DNA of 64,000 nt, from NCBI RefSeq assembly GCF_000421165.1, contig NZ_ATWI01000012.1, positions 62,001-126,000 of the forward strand, read 5' to 3'. The stretch comes from Marinobacter daepoensis DSM 16072 (GTDB lineage Bacteria; Pseudomonadota; Gammaproteobacteria; Pseudomonadales; Oleiphilaceae). The notes beneath the pieces were generated by a model. The model made no database searches, was not told the origin of the DNA, and saw nothing but the letters and a program-made list of their open reading frames with translations. Positions 1 to 11,542 of this stretch are shown piece after piece. The translations under genes were made by a program, and so were the position numbers. Numbering within the stretch: the stretch's first letter is position 1; every line of letters starts with the position of its first letter.

Positions 1-2
1 AT

Positions 3-65
3 GTCCCCCTGTGGGAAGCGGAGCAGGGCAAATCGGCGGCGGAGCAAATCGGGAGCATGGAATGA
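3..65 (+). CDS. recC: RecC C-terminus (partial), exodeoxyribonuclease V gamma subunit
   Basis: Only the last 20 codons are inside the window. They read VPLWEAEQGKSAAEQ and end in a TGA at 63-65 that overlaps the recB ATG at 62 in an ATGA junction. The identity rests on this tight coupling to recB and on the expected recC-recB order; the tail alone is too short to prove homology. In Escherichia coli ptrA separates recC from recB, and no such gene is present here. RecC would be the Chi-recognising scaffold of the RecBCD helicase-nuclease. Confidence 0.6.
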   Translation, partial: VPLWEAEQGKSAAEQIGSME

Positions 66-3000
66 CCGAACAGATGACCAACCGGAACCCGAACCTGGAC
101 CCGCTGGCACTGCCTCTGAACGGCCGCGCCCTGATCGAGGCCAGTGCCGGCACGGGCAAAACCTTTACCATCGCTCTTCTGTATGTACGTCTGGTGCTCG
201 GGCACGGTCAGAGTGACGACAGCCCGCTGCAGAATCTGCTGCCTCCCAACCTGCTGGTCGTCACCTTTACCGACGCCGCCACCAAGGAATTGAGGGACCG
301 TATCCGTACCCGGCTGACCCAGGCCGCAGAGGTGTTTTCAGGCACCGACCACCTCGAACCAACCCCGGAAACCGAACTTATCCACAAGCTGCGGGATGAC
401 AGTTACCCGGACCGGAGCACCTGGCCCGACTGCCGCAAAAAGCTGCTGCTGGCCGCCGAATGGATGGATGAGGCAGCGGTGTCTACCATTCACGGGTTCT
501 GCAACCGCATGCTCAGTGAGCACGCCTTCGACAGCGGCAGCCTGTTCAAACTCACTCTGGAAACCGACCAGAGCGAACTGCTGGACGATGTGGTCCGGGA
601 CTACTGGCGTACCTTTGTCTACCCGCTGCCTCCGGCACTGATGGACGAAGTTCTGAGCCACTGGAAAACCCCTGCCGATCTGCGCAAGGCAGTGCGTAAT
701 CTGATCGATGACCCGGATGCTCTTGGCACCCCGCCAGAGAGCGTGCATCAGGCCATCAATCAGGTGGTCAGCGAACGGCTGACACAGGCCAACGCACTGA
801 AAGCCCATCCCTGGGGCCAGTGGCAGCCGGACGTTACCGATCTGCTGAACGACCTGAACAAAAGCAAACGCCTGCATGGTGGCAGCAAGAACGCCATGCT
901 CAAGGCGTGGGAGCCTCTGATCGCCTGGGCCGAGTCCACCGACCTGCTTCCCGAAGGCCTGGACAAAGCCGGGTTCCGGAACCAGAGCCCCGAAGGTCTG
1001 AACAACATCCTGAAAGGGGACGCCCCCGCCCCCCACCACCCGGCTTTCGACGCCATTGAGGCCCTGCTGGCCTTTAGCCAGCATCAGCCCAGCGCCAAAT
1101 CCGACATCCTGCGCCACGCCAGCCATTGGATTGCCGCCAGACTGGAGTCAGAAAAACAGCAGCGCTCGGAGATGGGATTTGATGACCTGCTCACCCGCCT
1201 GGATGATGCCTTGCATGGCCCCCGGGGTGACCAGTTGGCCTCAACCATCCGCCGCCAGTTCCCGGTGGCGCTGATTGATGAGTTTCAGGACACCGACCCG
1301 GTGCAGTACCGCATCTTCAACAGGATCTACCAGGCTCAAGACAACAACGACAGCGCCACTTGCCTGTTAATGATCGGCGACCCGAAACAGGCCATTTACG
1401 GATTTCGGGGCGCCGACATCTACACCTATCTGCAGGCCCGCGAGGGTGTTCAGACCTGGACCCTGGGCACCAACTTCCGCTCAGCCGAGACCATGGTCAA
1501 CGCCGTAAACCGGGTGTTTGAACACAGCGATCAGAACAGCCTTAAAGGGGCCTTCCTGTTCGGGAAAGGAGACAGCACCCCGCTGCCATTCCAGGGAGTG
1601 AAGGCCAACGGCACGAAACGGCGGTGGGTGGTGCTTGATGAGGTCCAGCCCAGCCTGGTGTTCTGGGCCCACGAATCCGGGGAATCCGACAAGGAGGGCC
1701 AGCCAAAAGGCATCGCCAAGGGCACCGCGACCACCGAGGTGGCAGAAACCTGCGCCAGCGAGATCGCCCGGCTACTGATTCTGGGGCAATCCCGGCAGGC
1801 CGGCTTCGCGCTGGCAGACAATCCCGCCGATGTGGAACCGGTCGAACCCAAAGACATCGCTGTGCTTGTGAATAACCGCAACGAGGCAGCGGCAGTGCGG
1901 GATTCTCTCGGCCGCCGACGCATTAAAAGCGTCTACCTGTCGGACCGGGATTCGGTACTGACCTCCCGGGAGGCCACCGAAGTGCTGTGCTGGCTGCGGG
2001 CTTTCGCTGAACCCCGGCAGCTCTCACTGATCCGGGCTGCCCTGGCCACGCCGACTCTGGGCCTGAGCTGGCAGACGCTGAATCTGCTGCTGACCGATGA
2101 GCTGGTACTGGAACGGGAAATCGAGCGCTTTCAGGGCTACCAGCAGCAGTGGCAAAGCCAGGGCGTGCTGCCCATGCTGCGCAGCTTTCTGATGGACTTC
2201 GAGGTCCCCGGCCGGCTATTGCAACGGCCCGACGGCGAGCGCCGGCTCACCGACCTGCTGCACATTGCCGAGCTGCTGCAGCAGGACAGCCTGCAACTGG
2301 ATGGCGAGCACGCACTGGTCCACCATTTCACTCAGACCCTCCGGGCCGGAGATGAAGAAGACGAACACCGCACCCTGCGCCTGGAAAGCGATGCCGGGCT
2401 GGTGAAGGTGATCACGGTGCATAAATCCAAAGGTCTGGAGTACCCGCTGGTGTTCCTGCCCTTTGGTACCGCCTTCCGGGCAGAGAACCAGAAACAGGCG
2501 TATGTGCGTTACCACAACGACGACGCCAAACTGGTGACAGTGTTCGACCCGACCCCGGAAGACCTCGACAAGGCCGACCAGGAGCGGTTAGGGGAGGATA
2601 TCCGCAAGCTCTACGTGGCCCTGACCCGGGCCCGGTTTGCCACCTGGGTGGGCGCGGCGGCTGTGGATAACTGGCACCAGAGTGGCTTGGGTTATGCCAT
2701 CGGCGGAACACCAGAGCAACCCATAGGCCAGGCCCTGGCCCCCCTGACACAAGGCCACCCGGAAATTCTCATCAGCCCATTGCCGGACCCCGGAGACACC
2801 GTGTTCCGTGAGTGTGACCCGGAAAGCCTGGGGCCAGCGCTGGTGTCTGCCCGGGAGGCGAAAGAGGACTGGTGGATTGCCAGCTATTCTGCCATCGAGT
2901 ACACCGGCATGGCCGGCACCGGCATTACGTTTAGCGGCGAAGTGGAAGACGCTCAGACCCAGAACCTGCTGGAAGAAAGTACCCAGGATCACGACGAAGA

Positions 3001-3784
3001 GGCTCCCATTGTGTCCACGGCCCGGGACCGGGACCATCACCACTTTCCAAAGGGCGCTGGCCCGGGCACCTTCCTGCACGAGTTGCTGGAATGGTGCACA
3101 GCCCGGGGTTTCCAGCAGGTTGTGGATAACTCTGAACAACTGCGCGAACAGCTCATCCGGCGTTGCAGCACCCGGGGCTGGGACGACTGGGTGGAGCCGC
3201 TGCAAAGGTGGCTGCTGGCATTGATCCAAAAACCGCTGCCACTGGATCGAAGCGGCCGAGACTGCACCAGCCTGGCAGAACTGGGTAACCTGCGCCCGGA
3301 GCTGGAATTCTGGTTTGAAAGCCACAACGTCAGCATACAGACGCTGGATGCTCTGGTTACCCGACACACCCTGAACGGCGCCGACCGGCCCCGTGCTGTG
3401 GCCAACCGCTTCAACGGTATGCTCAAAGGGTTTATCGATCTGGTGTTTGAACACAAAGGGCAGTACTACGTGCTGGACTACAAATCCAATACTCTGGGTG
3501 AAGTCGACGGTGACTACACCGACCAGAACATGGGCGACGCCATCCTTGCCAAGCGGTATGACCTGCAATATGTGCTCTACCTGCTTGCCCTGCACCGGCT
3601 GCTGAAAGCCCGGCTGCCCGGTTATGACTACGACCAGCATATCGGGGGTGCGGTGTATCTGTTCCTGCGCGGGGTACACTCCGCCACAAGCGGAACCTTT
3701 ACCGACAAACCACCCCGAACACTCATTGAGCAACTGGATGCCCTGTTCGATGGCACATCCCTGACCGGTGAGGTGACCGCATGA
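62..3784 (+). CDS. recB: RecB, exodeoxyribonuclease V beta subunit (helicase-nuclease)
   Basis: This 1240-residue protein has the full domain plan of RecB, the 3'-5' helicase and nuclease subunit of RecBCD that processes double-strand breaks for RecA. The Walker A motif ASAGTGKT lies at about residues 27-34. The superfamily 1 helicase motifs LIDEFQDTD and GDPKQAIYGFRGAD follow near residues 405-460, then VITVHKSKGLEYP and YVALTRAR. The C-terminal nuclease domain carries VLDYKSN, the Asp-Tyr-Lys signature of RecB-family nucleases. The ATG at 62 is chosen because it overlaps the recC stop and gives the normal N-terminus; an in-frame ATG further upstream lies inside recC. The 3' end overlaps recD by ATGA, so the three subunits are translationally coupled. 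The gene contains two perfect DnaA-box nonamers (2662 and 3121). Confidence 0.96.
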   Translation: MTEQMTNRNPNLDPLALPLNGRALIEASAGTGKTFTIALLYVRLVLGHGQSDDSPLQNLLPPNLLVVTFTDAATKELRDRIRTRLTQAAEVFSGTDHLEPTPETELIHKLRDDSYPDRSTWPDCRKKLLLAAEWMDEAAVSTIHGFCNRMLSEHAFDSGSLFKLTLETDQSELLDDVVRDYWRTFVYPLPPALMDEVLSHWKTPADLRKAVRNLIDDPDALGTPPESVHQAINQVVSERLTQANALKAHPWGQWQPDVTDLLNDLNKSKRLHGGSKNAMLKAWEPLIAWAESTDLLPEGLDKAGFRNQSPEGLNNILKGDAPAPHHPAFDAIEALLAFSQHQPSAKSDILRHASHWIAARLESEKQQRSEMGFDDLLTRLDDALHGPRGDQLASTIRRQFPVALIDEFQDTDPVQYRIFNRIYQAQDNNDSATCLLMIGDPKQAIYGFRGADIYTYLQAREGVQTWTLGTNFRSAETMVNAVNRVFEHSDQNSLKGAFLFGKGDSTPLPFQGVKANGTKRRWVVLDEVQPSLVFWAHESGESDKEGQPKGIAKGTATTEVAETCASEIARLLILGQSRQAGFALADNPADVEPVEPKDIAVLVNNRNEAAAVRDSLGRRRIKSVYLSDRDSVLTSREATEVLCWLRAFAEPRQLSLIRAALATPTLGLSWQTLNLLLTDELVLEREIERFQGYQQQWQSQGVLPMLRSFLMDFEVPGRLLQRPDGERRLTDLLHIAELLQQDSLQLDGEHALVHHFTQTLRAGDEEDEHRTLRLESDAGLVKVITVHKSKGLEYPLVFLPFGTAFRAENQKQAYVRYHNDDAKLVTVFDPTPEDLDKADQERLGEDIRKLYVALTRARFATWVGAAAVDNWHQSGLGYAIGGTPEQPIGQALAPLTQGHPEILISPLPDPGDTVFRECDPESLGPALVSAREAKEDWWIASYSAIEYTGMAGTGITFSGEVEDAQTQNLLEESTQDHDEEAPIVSTARDRDHHHFPKGAGPGTFLHELLEWCTARGFQQVVDNSEQLREQLIRRCSTRGWDDWVEPLQRWLLALIQKPLPLDRSGRDCTSLAELGNLRPELEFWFESHNVSIQTLDALVTRHTLNGADRPRAVANRFNGMLKGFIDLVFEHKGQYYVLDYKSNTLGEVDGDYTDQNMGDAILAKRYDLQYVLYLLALHRLLKARLPGYDYDQHIGGAVYLFLRGVHSATSGTFTDKPPRTLIEQLDALFDGTSLTGEVTA

Positions 3785-6033
3785 GCCGCACCCGCCATAC
3801 CGAAAGCCAGTTTTCCCTGGATCTGGGAGACGACACGCCGGTGAATAAGTCAGCGCCCGACCCGAATGAAGCTGTGGATAACTCATACCACCTGGCCAGC
3901 CTGGCGAAGACCGAAGCCCTGTTGCTGCAGTGGCAACAGGCGGGCTGGATTCGCCCCCTGGACACCGGCTTTGCCAGGCTGATCCGCGAACTGAGCGACG
4001 AGCAGGGTGAGCGCACGCAACCGTTAGTATTGTTGCTGGCGGCACTGACGTCCCATCAGGTTGGCCGGGGCCACGTCTGTGTGGATCTGGCGACCCTGCT
4101 GGCCGATGCCGGCAATACTCTGGCCTTACCGCCGGAGGAAACGGGTAGCCGGGCGATCACCGAAACGCCGATACCGGTGCCCGAGGCTACGCGGCCCCAG
4201 GACCTGTTGGCCCGGTTTCAGCTGGGTGACTGCCTGGCCGCACTGATGGGGTCGGTCGCCGTGAGCGATGGGTCGGTCACAGCTCCACTGGTACTGAATA
4301 ACTCCCGACTGTATCTTCGCCGGTTCTGGCGCTATGAACAACGCATTGTCGAGGGCATTCAGGAAAGGCTGGCTTTGCCATCCCCCCTGGCCGACCCGCA
4401 ATCCGCAGCGGCGCAAACCCTGTCGCAAGCACTGGATACACTGTTCCCGCCCACCGAACCGGTGGATTACCAGAAACTGGCCTGTGCCCTGGCCGCCCGT
4501 CACCGGTTTGCCGTGATTACCGGTGGCCCCGGGACCGGCAAAACCACCACCGTCGTCAACCTGCTGGCCGCACTGCAGTCGATGGCCGGAAATGATCCAC
4601 ACCGGGCAGGGCGCAAGTACCGTATCCGCCTGGCCGCACCCACCGGAAAAGCTGCCGCCCGCCTGAACGAATCCATTGGCGGCGCAGCCAGCAAACTGCC
4701 GCTGGCGGCCTTACCAGGCGATGTGCACCTGGATGACATTCCCACCAAGGTCACCACCTTGCACCGGTTACTGGGCAGTCGGCCCGATACCCGCCATTTT
4801 CGCCATAACCGGGATAACCCCTTGCTTGTGGATATCCTGGTAATTGACGAGGCCTCCATGGTGGATGTCGACCTGATGGCCTCGGTGTTCGACGCCTTGC
4901 CCGCCAGCGCCCAGCTGATCCTGCTGGGGGACAAAGACCAGCTGGCCTCGGTGGACGCCGGTGCGGTTCTGGGTGAATTGTGCCAGCGGGCTTTCGAGGC
5001 CCACTACACGCCCGATACCGCCAGCTGGCTGGCCACCATCTCGGGTACCCGAATCCCGGCGCCCCTTGTGGATAACTCAGGCCTGGCCCTCGACCAGGCT
5101 GTGGCAATGCTACGCAAAAGCTACCGTTTCGATCAGGACAGCGGTATCCGTCAGCTGGCAGAAGCCGTGAATACCGGTGCGTTGACCAACCACCTGTTGA
5201 AGCATATCCGGAGTGCCGCATTTGACGATGTCATCTGGCTCAATGGCCATGCTCAGCAACCAGACCCCGAACAAACGCTGGGCCTGATCCGCAGCCACGC
5301 CATCACCGGCACCCCGGAGCGCTTTCGAAACGCCGGGCAGGGGCGGATGGTCAATGACAAAACACTGCCATCACCAGTGGGCTATCGCCATTACCTGAAA
5401 GTTATCCACAACCCAGACCTAACCGCCGACAGCCCCCGAGAAGCCTGGGATGCCCACGCGCGCTCTGTGCTCCAGGCGTTTAACGAATTTCAGATTCTGT
5501 GCGCCCTGCGCAAGGGCCCCTGGGGCGTTGAGGGGTTAAACCAGCTCATCGCCCAACAGTTGCTGGCGGAGAAACTGATCGAAAAAGCCGAAGGCTGGTA
5601 CGCTGGCCGCCCGGTACTGATCACCGGCAACGACTACAACCTCGGTCTGATGAACGGCGACATCGGCATTACATTCCGTGTGCCCTGGGATAAAACCGCG
5701 GCTGGCGAACCGAAAACCACTCTGCGCGTGGCATTTCCGAGCAGCGACAGCGTTGGCGGCATCCGCTGGATCTCGCCCAGCCGGCTACAACAACTGGAGA
5801 CCGTGTATGCCATGACCGTACACAAATCCCAGGGCTCGGAGTTCAACCACACCTGCCTGGTACTGCCAGACAGGCTCAGCCCGGTGCTCACCAAAGAACT
5901 GGTGTACACCGGCATCACCCGGGCCAAGAACTGGTTCAGCCTGATCACCGGCGATGCCCAGGTCTTCAAGGATGGCGTGGGACAGCAGGTGGTGCGCGCT
6001 TCAGGGCTGGCGCTTCGGCTTGGCGAGCGTTAA
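3781..6033 (+). CDS. recD: RecD, exodeoxyribonuclease V alpha subunit (5'-3' helicase)
   Basis: The 750-residue product is the fast 5'-3' helicase subunit of RecBCD. It has Walker A GGPGTGKTTT at about residues 248-257, Walker B ILVIDEASMVD about 100 residues later, GDKDQLASVDAG (motif III), and the C-terminal motifs AMTVHKSQGSEF and VYTGITRAKNW typical of the RecD/TraA helicase family. It starts in an ATGA overlap with recB. Length is somewhat above the 608 residues of E. coli RecD, mainly from insertions around the central helicase region. Three perfect DnaA-box nonamers (3873, 5067, 5402) lie inside the gene. Confidence 0.95.
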   Translation: MSRTRHTESQFSLDLGDDTPVNKSAPDPNEAVDNSYHLASLAKTEALLLQWQQAGWIRPLDTGFARLIRELSDEQGERTQPLVLLLAALTSHQVGRGHVCVDLATLLADAGNTLALPPEETGSRAITETPIPVPEATRPQDLLARFQLGDCLAALMGSVAVSDGSVTAPLVLNNSRLYLRRFWRYEQRIVEGIQERLALPSPLADPQSAAAQTLSQALDTLFPPTEPVDYQKLACALAARHRFAVITGGPGTGKTTTVVNLLAALQSMAGNDPHRAGRKYRIRLAAPTGKAAARLNESIGGAASKLPLAALPGDVHLDDIPTKVTTLHRLLGSRPDTRHFRHNRDNPLLVDILVIDEASMVDVDLMASVFDALPASAQLILLGDKDQLASVDAGAVLGELCQRAFEAHYTPDTASWLATISGTRIPAPLVDNSGLALDQAVAMLRKSYRFDQDSGIRQLAEAVNTGALTNHLLKHIRSAAFDDVIWLNGHAQQPDPEQTLGLIRSHAITGTPERFRNAGQGRMVNDKTLPSPVGYRHYLKVIHNPDLTADSPREAWDAHARSVLQAFNEFQILCALRKGPWGVEGLNQLIAQQLLAEKLIEKAEGWYAGRPVLITGNDYNLGLMNGDIGITFRVPWDKTAAGEPKTTLRVAFPSSDSVGGIRWISPSRLQQLETVYAMTVHKSQGSEFNHTCLVLPDRLSPVLTKELVYTGITRAKNWFSLITGDAQVFKDGVGQQVVRASGLALRLGER

Positions 6034-6076
6034 ACCACGCTCTGCGCGCCAGGGACTCTGCCGAACCTCAGAGCCC

Positions 6077-6097
6077 AGGCATGATATGCACATGCCT
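6077..6097. other. Hairpin between convergent recD and ABC exporter genes
   Basis: The arms AGGCATG and CATGCCT are separated by seven bases in the 96-base gap between the two convergent stops. No T-run follows on either strand, so it is not a textbook intrinsic terminator. It could still stabilise 3' ends. Confidence 0.3.
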
Positions 6098-6129
6098 GAG
6101 GAGCGGGTTGAGGCAAGGCTCCTCGTCCC

Positions 6130-7923
6130 TTACTGCTCGCCACTCCGATGTTGCTGTTCCCACAAGTGAGCATAGCGCCCGCCCGCAGCCAATAACTCAT
6201 TGTGGCTGCCACTTTCCACAATCCGGCCACTGTCCATCACCAGGATGGTATTGGCATCACGAACTGTGGATAACCTGTGGGCAATGACCAGGGTGGTGCG
6301 CTGTTGACTGACCTCGTTCAAGGCCCCCAGGACGGCCTGTTCCGACAGGGAGTCCAGAGAGGACGTTGCCTCGTCCAGAATCAGTAACGACGGGTTCTTC
6401 AGGATAACCCGGGCAATCGCCACCCGCTGTTTTTCGCCTCCGGATAGCTTCAGCCCTCGCTCGCCTACCTTGGTATTGTAGCCCTCTGGCAAGCTGTGGA
6501 TAAAATTCTCCAGGTGGGCCAGCCGGGCAGCCTGATGCACCTCTTCCTCTGTCGCTTCCGGCCGGCCATACGCCAGATTTCGGTACAGCGTGTCGTTAAA
6601 CAGAACCGTGTCTTGCGGTACCACTCCGATGGCAGAGCGCAGGCTGTCCTGAGTTACGGTCCGGATATCCTGCCCATCGATGCAGACCGACCCACTGTCC
6701 ACATCGTAAAAACGAAACAGCAAGCGGGCGAGAGTCGACTTGCCCGCGCCACTGGCCCCCACGACAGCCACCGTATGGCCAGCGGGAATGGTGAAGCTCA
6801 CACCTTGCAGGATAGGGCGATCCGGCCGGTAAGCGAACTCAATGTGTTCAAAGCGAATGTCGCCGTTATCCACAACCAGAGGTTTGGCGTCTGGAGCGTC
6901 CTTAATCCCCGGCTGGTCGCCCAGCAGTCTGAACAGGCGTTCCACATTCACCAGCGCCTGACGAATCTCACGGTAGACAAACCCAAGGGCATTCAAAGGG
7001 ATAAACAACTGGATCAGATACGCGTTGATCATGGTGAAATCCCCGAGGGTAATCTCACCATTGGCCACTTCACCTACCGCCATAGCCATGATGACAATCA
7101 GTGCAACGCCGATGATCAGCGCCTGACCGGTATTCAGCGCCGCCAGCGACAAGCGGTTCTTCAACCGGGCCTTCTCCCAGTCGTCGAGGTCCTGATCGTA
7201 CAGCCGGGCTTCGTAGCGTTCGTTGTTGAAATACTTCACGGTCTCGTAGTTCAACAGGCTGTCGATGGCCCGGGAGTTGGACTGATTATCGCGGGCATTG
7301 GCTTCCCGCACGAACCGGGTGCGCCACTCGGTCATTCTGATGGAAAACGCCACGTACACGACCACCGCCACCAGAATTGCCAGTACATAGCCAACGTTGA
7401 ACACCACCAGTAAAATGCCCGCCACCAACAGAATCTCGAGAAGGGTAGGGACGATGTTGAACAGGGTGAAACGCAGCAGAAAGCTGATGCCATTGGTGCC
7501 TCGCTCAATATCCCGAGCCAGCCCCCCGGTTTTTCGATCCAGGTGGAAACCCAGCTCCCGTTGGTGCAGGTGCTCAAACACCCGAAGTGACACCCGCCTC
7601 ATGGCCCGTTCCGCCACTCTCGCAAACACCGCGTCTCTCAGCTCACTGAACAGGGTCGCGCCAAACCGCAGTGAGCCATAGGCCACAACGAGCATGACCG
7701 GAACCCACAGCGCCAGATCAACGCCCCGGGTCTGGTCCAGGTAGTCAACGATGAACTTCAATGCGACCGGTGTGGCCACAGTCGCCAACTTGGCCAGCAC
7801 CAACAGAGCCAGGGCCAGAACAACCCGTCCCCGGAACTCCATCAGGTATGGCCAGAGCCCGGCAATGATCGACCAGTCCGGTTTGTGGCTGGCGGGGTAG
7901 TCGTTGTCAGCGTAAGCGCGCAA
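6130..7923 (-). CDS. ATM1-type ABC exporter (fused permease-ATPase half transporter)
   Basis: The protein is a half-transporter with an N-terminal six-helix permease (about residues 30-310) fused to an ABC ATPase. The ATPase has Walker A GASGAGKST, signature LSGGEKQR, Walker B LLILDEATSSLD and the H-loop IAHRLSTV. The permease segment ETVKYFNNERYE and the SRAIDSLLNYE stretch are typical of the ATM1/HMT1 branch, whose members export glutathione-linked metal or sulfur compounds. Substrate here is unknown. I chose the TTG at 7923 because GGAGA stands seven bases upstream; the in-frame ATG at 7977 has no clear ribosome-binding site and adds 18 atypical residues. Three perfect DnaA boxes fall in the gene (6265, 6495, 6866). 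Confidence 0.88.
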   Translation of the reverse strand: MRAYADNDYPASHKPDWSIIAGLWPYLMEFRGRVVLALALLVLAKLATVATPVALKFIVDYLDQTRGVDLALWVPVMLVVAYGSLRFGATLFSELRDAVFARVAERAMRRVSLRVFEHLHQRELGFHLDRKTGGLARDIERGTNGISFLLRFTLFNIVPTLLEILLVAGILLVVFNVGYVLAILVAVVVYVAFSIRMTEWRTRFVREANARDNQSNSRAIDSLLNYETVKYFNNERYEARLYDQDLDDWEKARLKNRLSLAALNTGQALIIGVALIVIMAMAVGEVANGEITLGDFTMINAYLIQLFIPLNALGFVYREIRQALVNVERLFRLLGDQPGIKDAPDAKPLVVDNGDIRFEHIEFAYRPDRPILQGVSFTIPAGHTVAVVGASGAGKSTLARLLFRFYDVDSGSVCIDGQDIRTVTQDSLRSAIGVVPQDTVLFNDTLYRNLAYGRPEATEEEVHQAARLAHLENFIHSLPEGYNTKVGERGLKLSGGEKQRVAIARVILKNPSLLILDEATSSLDSLSEQAVLGALNEVSQQRTTLVIAHRLSTVRDANTILVMDSGRIVESGSHNELLAAGGRYAHLWEQQHRSGEQ

Positions 7924-8208
7924 GCAGCATTCTCCATGGTTGAGGGGCAGGCGGGGGCAACCTGGTAAAGGACCCATACGCCAGAGGCGGAATCCGTACC
8001 CATGATACGCTCTGGCGGGCGAACAAACCGAATTATCAACTAAAGCACCGGATACCGGCGCCCGGGCTTCCGGAGTTATCCACAGAGACCGTTGGCGCTT
8101 TGGCAGCGGTTACCCTGACCTTCCTATTCATCGTATACTGCCCGAAACTCTGTTCAGCGGGTTGTTTTCGTTTATCCTCGCTGTTGATTCACCTATCAGG
8201 CGTTCATC

Positions 8209-8976
8209 ATGAAGTCTCCGAATTCCTCGAACACCCCGGACCATCAGCCCCGGCCCTGGATTGACCTTCTGGTCAGTATCATTATCCCCTCGGTCATCCT
8301 GATGAAATTCAGTGGCGACGAACATCTGGGTAGCGTTAATGCTCTGATCCTTGGCCTGGCCTTCCCCTTAGGTTGGGGGCTGTTCGAGCTCATCCGCTAC
8401 CACAAGAAGAACTTCATTGCGCTTCTCGGCCTGATCAGCGTCGCCCTGACCGGAGGCATCGGCCTTCTGGAACTGGATGCCGGCTGGCTGGCGATCAAGG
8501 AGGCTGCGGTACCCGCCGTTATCGGCCTGGCCGTGCTCATCTCCACTCGCACCCGATACCCTCTGGTACGGACACTGCTCTATAACCCGAACGTTCTGGA
8601 TGTGGATAAAATTCACGCTTCGCTGGAGGAGAAGGGCTGTGTCGACCAGTTTGAAGCCCGCCTGCTGAAGGCCAGTTACTTTTTTTCCGGGACCTTCCTG
8701 TTCTCCTCCATCATGAACTACGTGCTGGCCAAGTGGATCGTGGTCAGCCCGTCCGGGACCGAGGCGTTCAACGAAGAGCTGGGGCGCATGACACTGGTCA
8801 GCTATCCCATGATCGCTATTCCTTCCATGATCATGATGATCCTGATTTTCTATTACCTGTGGCGAACCATACGACGGCTGACCGGTTACACGCTGGAAGA
8901 AGTCATGGCGCCGCACCTGGTGGAGAAGGAAAAAGAAAAGGAACGGAAGAGGGCGGAGTCCGGTTCATCCAAATAG
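8209..8976 (+). CDS. Integral membrane protein, VC0807-like family
   Basis: This 255-residue protein has about six predicted transmembrane stretches: VSIIIPSVILM, ALILGLAFPLGWGLF, FIALLGLISVALTGGIGLL, AAVPAVIGLAVLI, SYFFSGTFLFSSIMNYVLA and PSMIMMILIFYYLW. It has a charged C-terminal tail rich in Lys and Glu. The overall pattern resembles the uncharacterised VC0807 family of inner-membrane proteins, and I assign no function. It is a single-gene unit, divergent from the ABC exporter and closed by the strong terminator at 9004-9043. A perfect DnaA box (8076) lies in its upstream region and another (8601) in its coding sequence. Confidence 0.75.
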   Translation: MKSPNSSNTPDHQPRPWIDLLVSIIIPSVILMKFSGDEHLGSVNALILGLAFPLGWGLFELIRYHKKNFIALLGLISVALTGGIGLLELDAGWLAIKEAAVPAVIGLAVLISTRTRYPLVRTLLYNPNVLDVDKIHASLEEKGCVDQFEARLLKASYFFSGTFLFSSIMNYVLAKWIVVSPSGTEAFNEELGRMTLVSYPMIAIPSMIMMILIFYYLWRTIRRLTGYTLEEVMAPHLVEKEKEKERKRAESGSSK

Positions 8977-9003
8977 ATCCCGCGATCCGAAAAAACTGAA
9001 CTA

Positions 9004-9043
9004 AAAAAAACGGTGGCATCCCAAAAGGAGCCACCGTTTTTTT
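9004..9043. terminator. Bidirectional intrinsic terminator
   Basis: The arms CGGTGGC (9011-9017) and GCCACCG (9030-9036) form a GC-rich stem flanked by an A-run before and a T-run after. It can therefore end both the membrane-protein transcript on the plus strand and the gyrB transcript on the minus strand, whose stop lies just beyond it. Confidence 0.9.
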
Positions 9044-9063
9044 ATGAGGCCTCGAAGCCGGAC

Positions 9064-11523
<2,460 letters not shown>

Positions 11524-11542
11524 TCACTGCAGCTAGGCCAGT

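Larger units (their letters stand above)
2662..8609. other. Cluster of ten perfect DnaA-box nonamers
   Basis: The 9-mer TGTGGATAA or its complement TTATCCACA occurs at 2662, 3121, 3873, 5067, 5402, 6265, 6495, 6866, 8076 and 8601. That is ten exact copies in six kilobases, where chance predicts far less than one. Most are inside genes, several in frame as Val-Asp-Asn or Val-Asp-Lys. The 9-mer is the high-affinity DnaA recognition sequence. A role in titrating DnaA near the origin is inference. Confidence 0.6.

Noticed and set aside
2588..4045. 485-codon open frame antisense to recB/recD
   Set aside because: It crosses the recB-recD junction on the opposite strand and has no family features.
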